A DNA stretch of 64,000 nt. It comes from Amborella trichopoda (taxonomy: Eukaryota > Streptophyta > Magnoliopsida > Amborellales > Amborellaceae). The notes beneath the pieces were generated by a model. It ran no database searches and was not told the origin of the DNA. It saw nothing but the letters and a program-made list of their open reading frames with translations. The stretch is from positions 4,373,461-4,437,460 of the forward strand of contig NW_006499751.1 of assembly GCF_000471905.2 (NCBI RefSeq), read 5' to 3'. How positions within the stretch are numbered: the first letter of the stretch is position 1; each line of letters starts with the position of its first letter. Shown in pieces: positions 51,304 to 63,577 of the stretch. The position numbers and the translations under genes are program-made.

Positions 51304-54300
51304 AAGTTAACAACCCTCAAAATACAAAGGTTTAAGTGATAGGTGTGTTTATAAAAAAGATCATTCTTTTTTGGTCAATTTTTTTTTAAAATCGGCAACT
51401 TAACCCTATAGCAAGGGAGAAATTTTAAATTCTTACAAAAGTACAAGAGCATTTTGAAAGTTAGTGTCTTGAAACTTTATTTGTAGAGTGTCGTTGTCTT
51501 TTATTTAAAATTTCAAGTACACTTTTTATGGAGATGACAAAAGTACAAGTTGTCTTGTAGTACTATTTAAAAAATTGCCCTTACTTCACAAAAAGCAAAT
51601 TTTTTTAAAAAATAGACTTCAAAATTGGAAAATCGACCTTCACAAATATCTCTATCTTTAACCTTTGAAGGGTTGTGAAGTTTTGATTATCCCTTAGTGA
51701 TAGGGATTGTCTAGAGTTAACAACCCCTCAAAAGGCAAAGGTTAGAGTTAGAAATGGTTGTGATGGGGGTGTTATCGAAATGATCACTACTTTTTGTTTA
51801 CAAATTATTTTACTAGGTAACTTAACCATTAAGCAATAGAAAATTTGAAATTTTTACAAAAGTACAATGACATTTTGGAAGTTAGTGTCATGGAATTTTA
51901 TTTGTAGAGTGTTATTGCCCTTTATTAAAAATTTCAATCTTTTTATGGAGATGACAAAAGTATCTTTTCTTTTTTAGTAATATTTATAAAATTGCTCTTA
52001 CATAATGATGAAGATATCACAAAAAGTTATTATTTTAAAATAATAGACTACTCAATTAGTAAATGCACTCTTCACAACTCTCTTTATCTTTAACTTTTGT
52101 AATTTGAAGGGTTGTAAAGTTCAGAAAATCTCTTAGTTTTTGGATTTGTTTAGAGTTAACACCTCCTCAAAATACAATGGTTAAAGTTTGAAGGGGTTAT
52201 AATGGGTGTGTTTATCAAGAAAATCATTAGTTTTTTGTTTTTAGTTTTATGTTTAAAAAAGTATTTTAATAGGTAACTGAAAGTTTTTTCAAAAGTACAA
52301 TGGCATTTTTGAAGTTAGTGTCTTGAAATTTTATTTGTAAAGTGTCGTTTTCAATTTGTAAAAATTTCAATTTTACCCTTTAATGAGATGACAAGAGTAC
52401 TCCTTGACTAGTAATAATATTTATAAAATTTCCGTTAATGATAAAAATATCACAAAAAATAATTTTTTTAAAAAATAGACTACAAAATTAGTAAATCCAC
52501 GTTTCACAACTCTCACTAACTTTAACCTTTGTAATTTTTAGATTATCCCTGAGAGATACGGTTTATCTAGAGTTAACAAGCACACAAAATACAAAGGTTA
52601 AAGTTATAACGGGTTATGATGGGTGTGTTTATCAAAACGATTATTATTTTTTGTTTATTAATTATTTTAACAAGTAATTTAACCATTAAGCGATGACAAA
52701 TTTGAAATTTTTACAAAAGTAGACGGCATTTTGGAAGTTAGTATCTTGGAATTATATTTATAAAGTGCCATTGTCTTTTAGTAAAAATTTCAACTTTACC
52801 CTTGATTTTGATGACAAAAGTTCCCCCTGTCTAGCAGTAATATTTACAAAATTGCCCCTACATAATGATGAAGATTTCGTAAAAAGTAATGTGTTTTTAA
52901 AAAATAGACTATAAAATTAGTTAATCCACCCTACACTACTCTCATTATCTTTAACCCTTGTAGTTTTAATGGTTGTGAAGTTTAGATTATCCCTTTGCGG
53001 TAGGGTTTGTCTAGAGTTAACAACCCCTCAAAATATAAAGGTTAAATTTAGAAAGGGTCGTGATGGGTGGGTTTATCAAATAGATTATTATTTGTTGTTT
53101 AAAAAATTATTTTAATATGTAACTTAACCAATAAGCAAAGGGAAATTTGAATTTTTTACAAAAGTACAATGGCATTTTGGAAGTTAGTATACTGGAATTT
53201 TATTTGTAGAGTGGCCTTGTCTTTTAGAAAAAATTTCAACTGTACCCTTTATGAAATGGCAAAGTACCCCTTGTCGTGTAGTATAATTTACAAAATCGCC
53301 TTTACTTAATGACAAAGATATCACAAAGAGTAGGGGTAAATGTGAAATTTTTTCAAATGTACAATTATATTTTGTAAGTTAGTGTCCTGGAAATTTATTT
53401 GTAGAGCTCCCTAGTCTTTTAGTAAAAATTTCAACTTTACCCTTTATGGAGATGACAAAAGTACCCCATGTCTTGTAGTAATATTTACAAAATTGCCCAT
53501 CCATAATGATGAAGATATCACAAAAAGTAACTTTTTTAAAAAAAATAATATAAAAAATTTGTAAATCCAACCTTCACTACTTTCTCTATCTTTAACCTTT
53601 GTAATTTGAAGGGTTGTGAAGTTTAGATTATACTTTAGTGATAGGGTTTGTCTAGAGTTAACAACCTCTCAAAATATAAAGGTTAAAGTAAGAAGAGGTT
53701 TTGATGGGTGTGTTTATCAGAAAGAGGATTACTTTTTGTTTAAAAAATAATTTTAAAAGGTAACTTAACCATTAAGCAAAATCAAATTTAAAATTTTGAC
53801 AAAAGTACAATAACATTTTAAAAGTTAGTGTCCAGGAAAGATTGCCCTTGTCTTTTAGTAAAAATTTATACTTTACCCTACTCCATGTCTTGTAGTAATA
53901 TTTACAAAATTATACTTAATGATGAAGATATCACAACCAATAACGTTTTTTAAAAAATAGACTACCAAATTAGTAAATCCACCCTTCACAATTCACTATA
54001 TCTTTAACCTTTTGTAATTTGCAGGGTTGCAAAGTTTAGATTATCTCTTAGTGATAAGGTTTGTCGAGAGTTAACAACCCCTCAAACTACAAAAGTTAAA
54101 GTTAGAAGGGGTTGTGATGGGTGTGTTTATAAAAAAGATCATTACTTTTTGTTTAAAAAGTTACTTTAATAGGTAACTTAATCATTAAGCACGGGCAAAC
54201 TAGAACTTTTTAAAAAAGTATAATGGAATTTTTTAATTTAGTGTCCTGGAACTTTGTTTGCAGAGTGCCCTTGTCTTTTAGTAAAAATTTCAACTTTACC

Positions 54301-55329
54301 ATTTACGGAGATGATAAAAGTACCCCTTGACTTGTTGTAATATTTAAAAAATCGCCCATACATAATGATGAAGATATCACAAAAAGTAACTTTTTAAAAA
54401 ATAATAAAATATAAAATTTGTAAATCCACCCTTCACTATTCTCTTTATCTTTGACCATTATAATTTGAAGGGTTGTGATGTTAGATTATGCCCTAGTGAT
54501 AGGGTTTGTCTAGAGTTAACAACCCCTCAAAATATACAGGCTAAATATAGAAGAGGTTGTGATGGGTGTGTTTATAAAATACATCATTACATTTTGTTTA
54601 AAAAATTATTTTAAAAGGTAACTTAATCATTAAGCAAGGTCAAATTTGAATTTTCTACAAAAGTACAATAGCATTTTAGAAGTTAGTGTCCTGAAATTTT
54701 ATCTGTAGATTGCCTTTGTCTTTTAGTAAAAATTTCTACTTTACCCATTTTGGAAATGAAAAAAATTACTCCATGTCTTATAATTAATATTTACAAAATT
54801 GCACTTACGTAATGATCAAGATATCACAAAAAGTAACTTTTTTAAAAAAATAGAATGCAAAATTAGTAAATCCACCCTTCACAATTCTCTTTATTTTTAA
54901 TACTTTTAACCTTTTGTAATTTGCAGGGTTGCAAAGTTTAGATTATCCCTTAGTGATAAGGTTTGTCGAGCGTTTACAACCCCTCATAATACAAATGTTA
55001 AAGTTAGAAGGGGTTGTGATGGGTGTGTTTATCAAAAAGTTCATTACTTTTTATTTACAAAATTACTTTAATTGGTAACTTAATCATTAAGCACAGGCAA
55101 ATTAGAACTTTTTTAAAAAGTACAATGGCATTTTTGAAATTAGTGTCATGGAATTTTGTTTGCAGAGTGCCCTTGTCTTTTAGTAAAAATTTCAACATTT
55201 CGCTTTATGGAGATGACAAAAGTACCCCTTGACTAGTTGTAATATTTACAAAATTGCCCATCTATATGATGAAGATATCACAAAAGTAACTTTTTTTAAA
55301 AAATAGAATACAAAATTTGTAATCTACCA
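51304..55329. repeat. HOR copy 6
   Basis: C at 51490, E at 52130, A at 52570 (CACACAAAATAC in a CAAG context), B at 53080 with composite junction near 53335, F-type at 54190 and 55100. It ends at the fusion near 55330, where the expected C monomer is missing. Length about 4.0 kb. Confidence 0.7.
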
Positions 55330-58300
55330 CTATGCAAGGGCAAATTTGATATTTTTTGAAAAGTACAATGGCATTTTTTAAGTTAGTGTCCTGGAATTTT
55401 TTTTGTAGAGTGCCATTTTATTTTAGTAAAAATTTCAATTTTAACCTTTATGGCGAAGGCAAAAGTACCCCTTAACTAGAAGTAATATTTACAAAATTAC
55501 CTTTAATAATGAAAATATCACAAATAGTAACTTTTTTAATAAAATAGACTACAAAATTAATAAATCCATCTTTCACATCTCTCACTAACTTTAACCTTTC
55601 TAATTTCAAGGGTTGTGAAGTTTAGATTATCCCTTAGAGATAGGGTTTGTCTAGAGTTAACAAATACACAAAATACAAAGGTTAAAGTTTTAAGGGGTTG
55701 TGATGGGTGTGTTTATCAAAAAGATTATTACTTTTTGTTTAAAAATTATTTCAACAGGTAACTTTACCATTAAGCGACGACAAATTTGAAATTTTTAAAA
55801 AAGTACTACGGCATTTTTGAAGTTAGTGTCCTCAAATTTTATTTATAGAGTGCCCTTGTCTTTTAGTAAACATTTCAACTTTACCCTTTATGGAGATGAC
55901 AAAAGTACTCCTTCCCTAGTACTAATATTTGCAAACTTGCCCATATATAATGATGAAGATTTCACAAAAGTTAACTTTTTTAAAAAAATAGACTATAAAA
56001 TTAGTAAATCCACCCTTCACCACTCTCTCTATCTATCACCCTTGTAATATGAAAGTTTGTGAAGTTTAGATTATCCCTTAGTGCTAGGGTTTGTCTATAG
56101 TTAACAACCCCTCTAAATATAAAGGTTAAATTTACAAGGGGTCATGATGGGTGTGTTTATCAAATAGATCCTTATTTCATGTTTAATAATTTATTTTAAC
56201 GTGTAACTTAACCATTAAACAAAGACTAATATGAATTTTTTACAAAAGTACAACGACATTTTGGAAGTTAGTATCCTGAAATTTTATTTTTAGAGTGTCC
56301 CTGTCTTTTAATTAAAATTTCAACCTCACCCTATATGGAATGACAAAGTACCCCTTGTCATGAAGTATTATTTACAAAATTGCCAAACTTAAAGATGAAG
56401 ATATCACATAGAGTAAGGGCAAATTTGAAATTTTTATTAAAGTACAATTGCATTTTGGAAGTTAGCTTCCTGGAATTTTATTTGTAGAGTTCCCTTGTCT
56501 TTTAGTAAAAATTTCAACTTTACCTTATAAGGAGATGACAAAAGTACCCCCTTTCTTGTAGCAATATTTATAAAATTGGCCTTACATAATGATGAAGATA
56601 TCAGTAAAAGTAACTTTTTTTAAAAAAATAGAATATAAAATTGGTAAATATACCCTTCACAACTCTATCAATCTTGAACCTTTGTAATTTTCCGTAGAGA
56701 TAGGGTTCGTCTAGACTTAACAACCCCACCAAATATCAAGGATAAAGTTAGAAGGGGTTGTGATGGGTGTGTTCATCAAAAAGATCAATTTTTTTTGTTT
56801 TAAATTTTTTTTTAAGAGGTAACTTAAGCATTCAGCAAGGTAAAACTTAAAATTTTTACAAAAATACGATAGCATTTTGGAAGTAAATGTCCTGGAATTT
56901 TATCAGTAGATAGCCCTTGTCTTTTAGTAAAAATTTCAATTTTACCCTTTATGGAGAAGACAAAAGTTAGTATTCAATATCTTGTAGTAATATTTACGAA
57001 ATTGCTCTCAATGATGAAGATATCAAAAAACTAATTTCTTTTAAAACATAGACTATAAAACTAGTAAATCCACACTTCACAATTCTCTCAATCTTTAACC
57101 TTTGTAATATGAAGGGTTGCAAAATTTAGATTATCCCTTAGTGATATGGTTTGTCTAGAGTAAACAACCCCTCAAAATACAAATGTTAACGTTAGAAGGG
57201 GTTGTGATGGGTGTATTTATCAAAAATATCATTACTTTTTGTTTAAAAAATTATTTTAAAAGGTAACTTAACCATTAAAAAATTATTTTAAAAGGTGTCA
57301 TAAAATTTTATATGTAGATTGCCCTTGTCTTTTAGTAAAAATTTCTACTTTACCTTCTTTGGAAATAACAAAAGTACTTCATGTCTTGTAGTAATATTTG
57401 CAAATTTGCACTTACTTAATGATGAAGATATCACAAAAAGTAATTTTTTAAAAAAAATTGACTACAAAATTAGTTAATCCACCACCCTACACAATTCTCT
57501 CTATTTTTAACCTTTTGTAATTTGTAGGGTTGCAAAGTTTAGATTATCCCTTAGTGATAAGGTTTGTCGAGAGATAAAACCCCTCAAAATACAAAGGTTA
57601 AAGTTAGAAGGGGTTGTGATGGGTGTCTTTATCGAGAAGATTATTACTTTTGGTTTAAAAAATTACTTTAATAGGTAACTTAATCATTAAACACGGGCAA
57701 ATTGGAACTTATTAAAAAAATACAATGGCATTTTCGAAATTAGTGTTCAAGAATTTTGTTTGTAGAGTGCCCATTTCTTCTAGTAAAAATTTCAACTTTA
57801 CTCTTTTTGGAGATGACAAAAGTACCCCTTGACTTGTTGTAATATTTACAAAATTTCCCTAACAAAATGATGAAGATAACACAAAAAGTAACTTTTTTAA
57901 AGAAAAAGACTACAAAATTAGTGCAATCCACCTTTCAAAATTCTCTCTATCTTTAACCTTTGTAGTTTGAAGGGTTGTGAAGTTTAGATTATCCCTTAGT
58001 GATAGGGTTTGTCTAGAGTTAACAAGCCCTCAAAATACAAAGGTTAAAGTTAGAAGGGGTTGTGATGGGTGTGTTCTCAAAAAGTTCATTACTTTTTGTT
58101 TAGAAAATTATTTTAATAAGTAACTTAACCATTAAGCATGGGCAAATTAGAACTTTTTAAAAAAGTACAATGACATTTTTTAAATTAGCATCTTGGAATT
58201 TTGTTTGTAGAGTTCCCTTGTCTTTTTGTAAAAATTTCAACTTTACCCATTATTGGGATGACAAATGTACCCCTTGTCGTGTAGTAATATTTACAATATT

Positions 58301-58453
58301 TTCTTCACTTAATGATGAAGATAACATAAAAAGTTACTTTTTAAAAGGAAAAGACTACAAAATTAGTAAATCCACTATTCACAATTCTCTCCATTTTTAA
58401 CCTTTGTAATTTGAAGGGTTGTGAAGTTTTGATTATCCCTTAGTAATAGAGTT
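55330..58453. repeat. HOR copy 7, lacking C-D and most of E
   Basis: Begins in the middle of an E-type monomer after the fusion at about 55330 (TCTACCACTATGCAAGGGCA). A follows at 55660, B at 56160 with composite junction near 56412, then F-type at 57690 and 58150. A duplicated AAAATTATTTTAAAAGGT tract at about 57245-57297 marks a further fusion. About 3.1 kb. Confidence 0.7.
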
Positions 58454-59861
58454 TGTTTAGAGTTAATAGCCCTTCAAAATACAAAGGTTAAAGTTAGTAG
58501 GGGGTTGTGTTGGGTGTATTTATAAAAACGATCATTACTTTTTGTTTAAAAAAATTTTTTAATCCGTAACATAACCATAAAGCGGGGGAAAATTTTTAAA
58601 TTTTTTATAAAAGTACAAAAGCATTTTGGAAGTTAGTGTCCATGAATTTTATTTGTAGAGTGTCGTTGTCTTTTATTTAAAATTTCAAGTATACCTTTTA
58701 TGGAGATGATAAAAGTACAACTTGTCTTGTAATAATATTTTAAAATAGCCCTTACTTAATGACAAAGATATCACAAAAAATAATTTTTAAAAAAAATAGA
58801 CTTCAAAATTAGTGAATCCACCTTTCACAACTCTCTCCATCTTTAACATTTGTAAGTTGAAGGGTTGTGAAGTTTAGATTATCCCTTAGTGATAGGGATT
58901 GTCTAGAGTTAACAACTGCTCAACATACAAAGGTTAGAGTTAGTAGGGGTTGAAGAGTGCCCTTGTCCTTTAATCAAAATTTCAAGTCGACATTTTATGG
59001 AGATTAGAAAAGTATCCCTTCTCTTGTAGTAATATTTATAAAATTTTCCTTACTTAATGATTAAGAGATCACAAAAAGTTATTATTTTAAAAATATAGAC
59101 TTCAAAATTAGTAAATCCACCCTTCACAACTATCTCTATTTTTAACATTTGTAATTTTTAGGGTTATAAACTTTTGATTATCCCTTTGTTTTTGGATTTG
59201 TCTAGAGTTAACAACTCCTCAAAATACAAAGGTTAAAGTTAGAAGGGGCTGTAATGGGTGTGTTTATCAAAAAAAACATTAGATTTTTTTAAAGAAATTA
59301 TTGTAATAGGTAACTAAACCATTAAGCAATGGCAAATTTTAAATTTTTCCAAGTACAATGGTATTTTTTAAGTTAGTGTCTTAGGATTTTATTTGTAGAG
59401 TGTCGTTTTCTTTTAGTAAAAATTTCAATTTTGCCTTTTATGGAGATGACAAAAGAACTGCTTGCATGGTAGTAATATTGGAAAAATTGCCTTTAATGAT
59501 GTAAATATCATAAAAAATAATTTTTATAAGAACATAAACTACAAAATTAGTAAATGATCTTTAGCCTTTGTAATTTCAAAGGTTGTGAAGTTTAGATTAT
59601 CCCATAGAGATAGAGTTTGTCTAGAGTTAACAACTACACAAAATGCAAAGGTTAAAGTTATAAGGAGTTGTGATGGGTGTGTTTATCAAAAAGATCATTT
59701 CTTTTTATTTTAAAAAAAATTTAACAGGTAACTTAACCATTAAGTGAGGGTAAATTTGAAATTTTTACAAAAGTACAATGGCATTTTGGAAGTTAGTGTC
59801 CTAGAATTTTTTTTATAGAATGCATTTATCTTTTAGTAAAAATTTCAACTTTACTCTTTAT

Positions 59862-60236
59862 GGAAATGACAAAAGTTCTCCTTTTCTAATACTGATATTC
59901 ACAAAATTGCCTATACACAATGATGAAGATGTCACAAAATGTAACGATTTTTAAAAAATAGACTATAAAATTAGTTAATCCACCTTCACAACCCTCTCTA
60001 TCTTTAACCTTTGTAATTTGAAGGGTTGTGAAGTTTAGATTATCCCTTAGAGGTAGGGTTTGTCTAGAGTTACCAAACCCTCAAAATACAAAGGTTAAAT
60101 TTAGAAGGGGTTGTGAATGGTGTGTTTATTAAATAGATCATTTCTTTTTATTTAAAAATTTATTTTAATATGTAACTTGACCATTAAGCAAAGACAAATT
60201 TGAAATTTTTACATAAGTACAATTGCATTTTGGAAG
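59862..60236. repeat. Example of the full-monomer dyad
   Basis: One monomer chosen to show the palindromic plan. The centre is CCCT (60044) / AGGG (60055). The inner arms 59983-60047 and 60055-60120 pair clearly: TTTAACCTTTGTAATTTGAA against TCAAAATACAAAGGTTAAAT, and CCTTCACAACC against GGTTGTGAATGG. The outer arms continue the symmetry: GGAAATGAC...AAATTGCC...ATGATGAAG on the left corresponds inversely to ATTAAGCAAAG...CAAATTTG...TTTTGGAAG on the right. For the satellite consensus the inner arms differ at about 7 of 46 positions by eye; the outer arms are weaker. Confidence 0.75.
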
Positions 60237-60360
60237 TTGATGTTTTGGAATTTTATTTGTAGAGTGCCCTTGTCTTTTCGTAAAAATTTCAACTTTACCC
60301 TTCATGGAGATGACAAAAATACCCCTTGTCTTGTAGTAATATTCACAAAATTACCCTTAC
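60190..60360. repeat. Three copies of a 40-bp module inside one monomer
   Basis: TTGAAATTTTTAC at 60200-60212 is matched perfectly in inverted form by GTAAAAATTTCAA at 60280-60292, and the flanks also match inversely (AGACAAATT / AACTTTACCC; ACAATTGCA / TGCCCTTGT). A third, inverted, weaker copy lies at about 60315-60360 (ACCCCTTGTCTTGTAGTAAT, then ATTACCCTTA). Confidence 0.7.
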
Positions 60361-63300
60361 ATAATGATGAAGATATTACAAAAAATAGCCTTCTTTAAAA
60401 AAATAAACTACAATATTAGAAAAATCCACCCTTCACAACTCTCTTTATCTTTAACTTTTGTAGTTTGAAGGGTTGTGAAGTTTAGATTATGCCTTAGTGA
60501 TAGGGTTTGTCTAGAGTTAACAACCCTTCAGAATATAAAGCTTAAAGCTAGAAGGGGTTGTGATGGGTGTGTTTATCAAAAAGTTCATTGTTTTTTGTTT
60601 CAAAAATTATTTTAAGAGGTAATTTAACTATTAAGCTACGTCAAATTTGAAATTTTTACAAAAGTAGCATAGCATTCTAGAAGTTAGTGTTCAAGGATTT
60701 TATCTGTAGAATGCGCTTGTCTTTTAGAAAAAATATCAACTTTACCTTTTATGGAGATGAGAAAAGTACTTATTGTCTTGCAGTAATATTTACAAAATCG
60801 CTCTTAATTAATGCGGAAGATATCTCAAAAAGTAACTTCTTTTAAAAAATAGACTACAAAATTAGTAAATCCACCCTTAACAATTCTCTTTATCTTTAAC
60901 CTTTGCAATTTGAAAGGTTGTAAAGTTTAGTTTTTCCCTTAGTAGTAGAGTTTGTGTAGAGTTAACAACCCCTCAAAATAAAATGGTTAAAGTTAGAAAA
61001 GGTTGTGATAGATGTATTTATCAAAATGATCATTACTTTCCGTTAAAAATTTATTTTAATAGCGAACTTAACAATTAAGCAAGAGAAAATTTTAAATTTT
61101 TACAAAAGTACAATGGCAATTTGGAAATTAGTGTCCTAGATTTTAATTTGTATAGTGTCATTGTCTCTTAGTAAAAATTTCAAGTTTATCCTTTATGGAG
61201 ATGACAAAACTACCGCTTGTCTTGTAGTAATATTTACAAAAATTTTCTTAGTTAATGATGAAGATATCACAAAAGTTTACTTTTAAAAACCAAAATCCTC
61301 CCGTCACAACTCTCTACATCTTTAACCTTTCTAATTTGAAGGGTTGTGAAGTTTAGATTATCCCTTAGTAGTAGGGTTTGTCTAGAGTTAACAACCCCTC
61401 AAAATATAAGGGTGTGTTTATCAAATAAATCATTACTTTTTGTTTAAAAATTTCTTTTAATATGTAACTTAACCAATAAGCATAGGTAAATTTGAAATTT
61501 TTATAAAAGTACAATGCCATTTTGGAAGTTTGTGTTCTTGAATTTTATTTGTAGAGTGCCCTATTCGTTTAGTTAAAATTTCAACTTTACCCTTTTTGAA
61601 ATGGCAAAGTACCTCTTGTCATGTTGTAATATTTACAAAATTGCTCTTAATGATGAAGATATCACAAAGTGTTAGAGCAAATTTGAAATTTTTAGAAAAC
61701 TACAATTGTATTTTGGAAGTTGTTGTCTTAAAATTTTATTTCTACAGTGCCCTTGTCTTTTAGTAAAAATTTCAACTTTACCATTTATAGATATGACAAA
61801 AGTACCCCTTGTCTTGTAGTAATATTTACAAAATTACCCTTACATAATGATGAAGATATCACGAAATGTAACTTTTTTTAAAAAAATAGACTACAAAATT
61901 AGTAAATCCACCCTTCACAACTCTCTATATCTTTAACCTTTGTAATTTTAAGGGTTGTGAAGTTTAGATTATGCTTTAGTGATAGGGTTTGTCTAGAGTT
62001 AACAACCGCTTAAAATATAAAGGTAAAAGTTAGAAGGGGTTGTGATGGGTGTGTTTATCAAATTGATCATTACTTTTTATTTAAAAATTTATTTTAAGAT
62101 GTAACGTAACAAATTTAAAATTTTTACAAAAGTACAATAGGATTTTAGAAGTTAGTGATCTGGAATTTTATCAGTAGAATGCCCTTGTCTTTTAGTAAAA
62201 ATTTCAAATTTACCTTTTATTAAGATGACAAAAGTACACATTGTCTTGTAGTAATATTTAAAAAATGGAACTTATGAAGATATCACAAAAAGCAACTTTT
62301 TTAAAAAAAAAATTTAAAAATTTATTAAATTCACCTTGCACAATTCTCTCTATCTCTAACATTTTTAATTTGCAGGGTTGTAATTATCCCTTAGTAATAG
62401 AGCTTGTCTAGAGTTAACAACCCATCGATATACAAAGGTTAAAGTTAGAAGGGGTTGTCATAGGTGTATTAATCAAAATGATCTTTACTTTTTGTTAAAA
62501 AATTATTTTAATAAGTAACTTAACAATTAAGCAAAGGCAAATTTGAAATTTTTACAAAAATACAATGGTAATTTGGAAGTTAGTGTCCTGGAATTTTATT
62601 TGAAGAGTGCCCTTGTCTCTTCGTAAAAATTTTAACTTTATCCTTTAAGGAGTTGACAAAAGTACCCCTTGTTTTGTAGTAATATTTACAAAATTGCTCC
62701 TACCTAATGACGAAGTTATCACAAAAACTTATTTTTTAAAAAAAATTGGCGTAAAAATTAGTAAATCCACCATTCATACCTCTCTCGATTTTTAACCTTT
62801 GTAATTTGAAGGGTTGTGAAGTTTAAATTATCCCTTAGTGATAGGATTTGTCTAGAGTGAACAACCCCTCAAAATACAAAGGTAAAAGTTTGAAGGGGTT
62901 ATGAAGGGTGCGTTTATCAAAACGATCATTACTTTTTATTTAAAAAATTATTTTAATATGTAATTTAACCATTAAGCACAAGCAAATTATAACTTTTTAA
63001 AAACATACAATGACATTTTTGAAATTAGCGTCCTGGAATTTTGTTTGTAGAGTGCCCTTCTCTCCATCTTTATCCTTTGTAATTTCAAGGGTTGTGAAGT
63101 TTTGATTATCACTTAAACATAGGGTTTGTCCAGAGTTATCAACCTCTCAAAATACAAAGGTTAAAGTTAAAAGGGGTTGTGATGGGTTTGTTTATAAAAA
63201 AGATCATTAGTTACTGTTCAAAAAATTATATTAATAGGTAATTTAACCATTAAGCATGGGCAAATTAGAACTTTTTAAAAACATACAATGGCATTTTTGA

Positions 63301-63577
63301 AATTAGCATCCTGGAATTTTGTTTCTAGAGTTCTCTTTTTTTTTTGTAAAAATTTCAACTTTACCATTTATGGAGATGACAAAAGTACCCCAAGTCATGT
63401 AGTAATATTTACATAATTTCCCTTACTTAATGATGAAAATAACACAAAAAGTAATTTTTTTAAAAAAAATGACTACAAATTTTGTAAATACAACCTTCAC
63501 AATTCTCTCCATCTTTAACCTTTGTAATTTGAAGGTTTGTGAAGTTTAGATTATCCTTTAGTGATTGGGTTTGTCTA

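Larger units (their letters stand above)
58454..63577. repeat. HOR copy 8
   Basis: C at 58660, D shortened near 58950, E at 59180, A at 59630. Two B-start landmarks occur (60125 and 61418), but only the second has the composite junction (near 61672). F-type monomers are at 62980 and 63270. Longest copy, about 5.1 kb. Confidence 0.7.
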
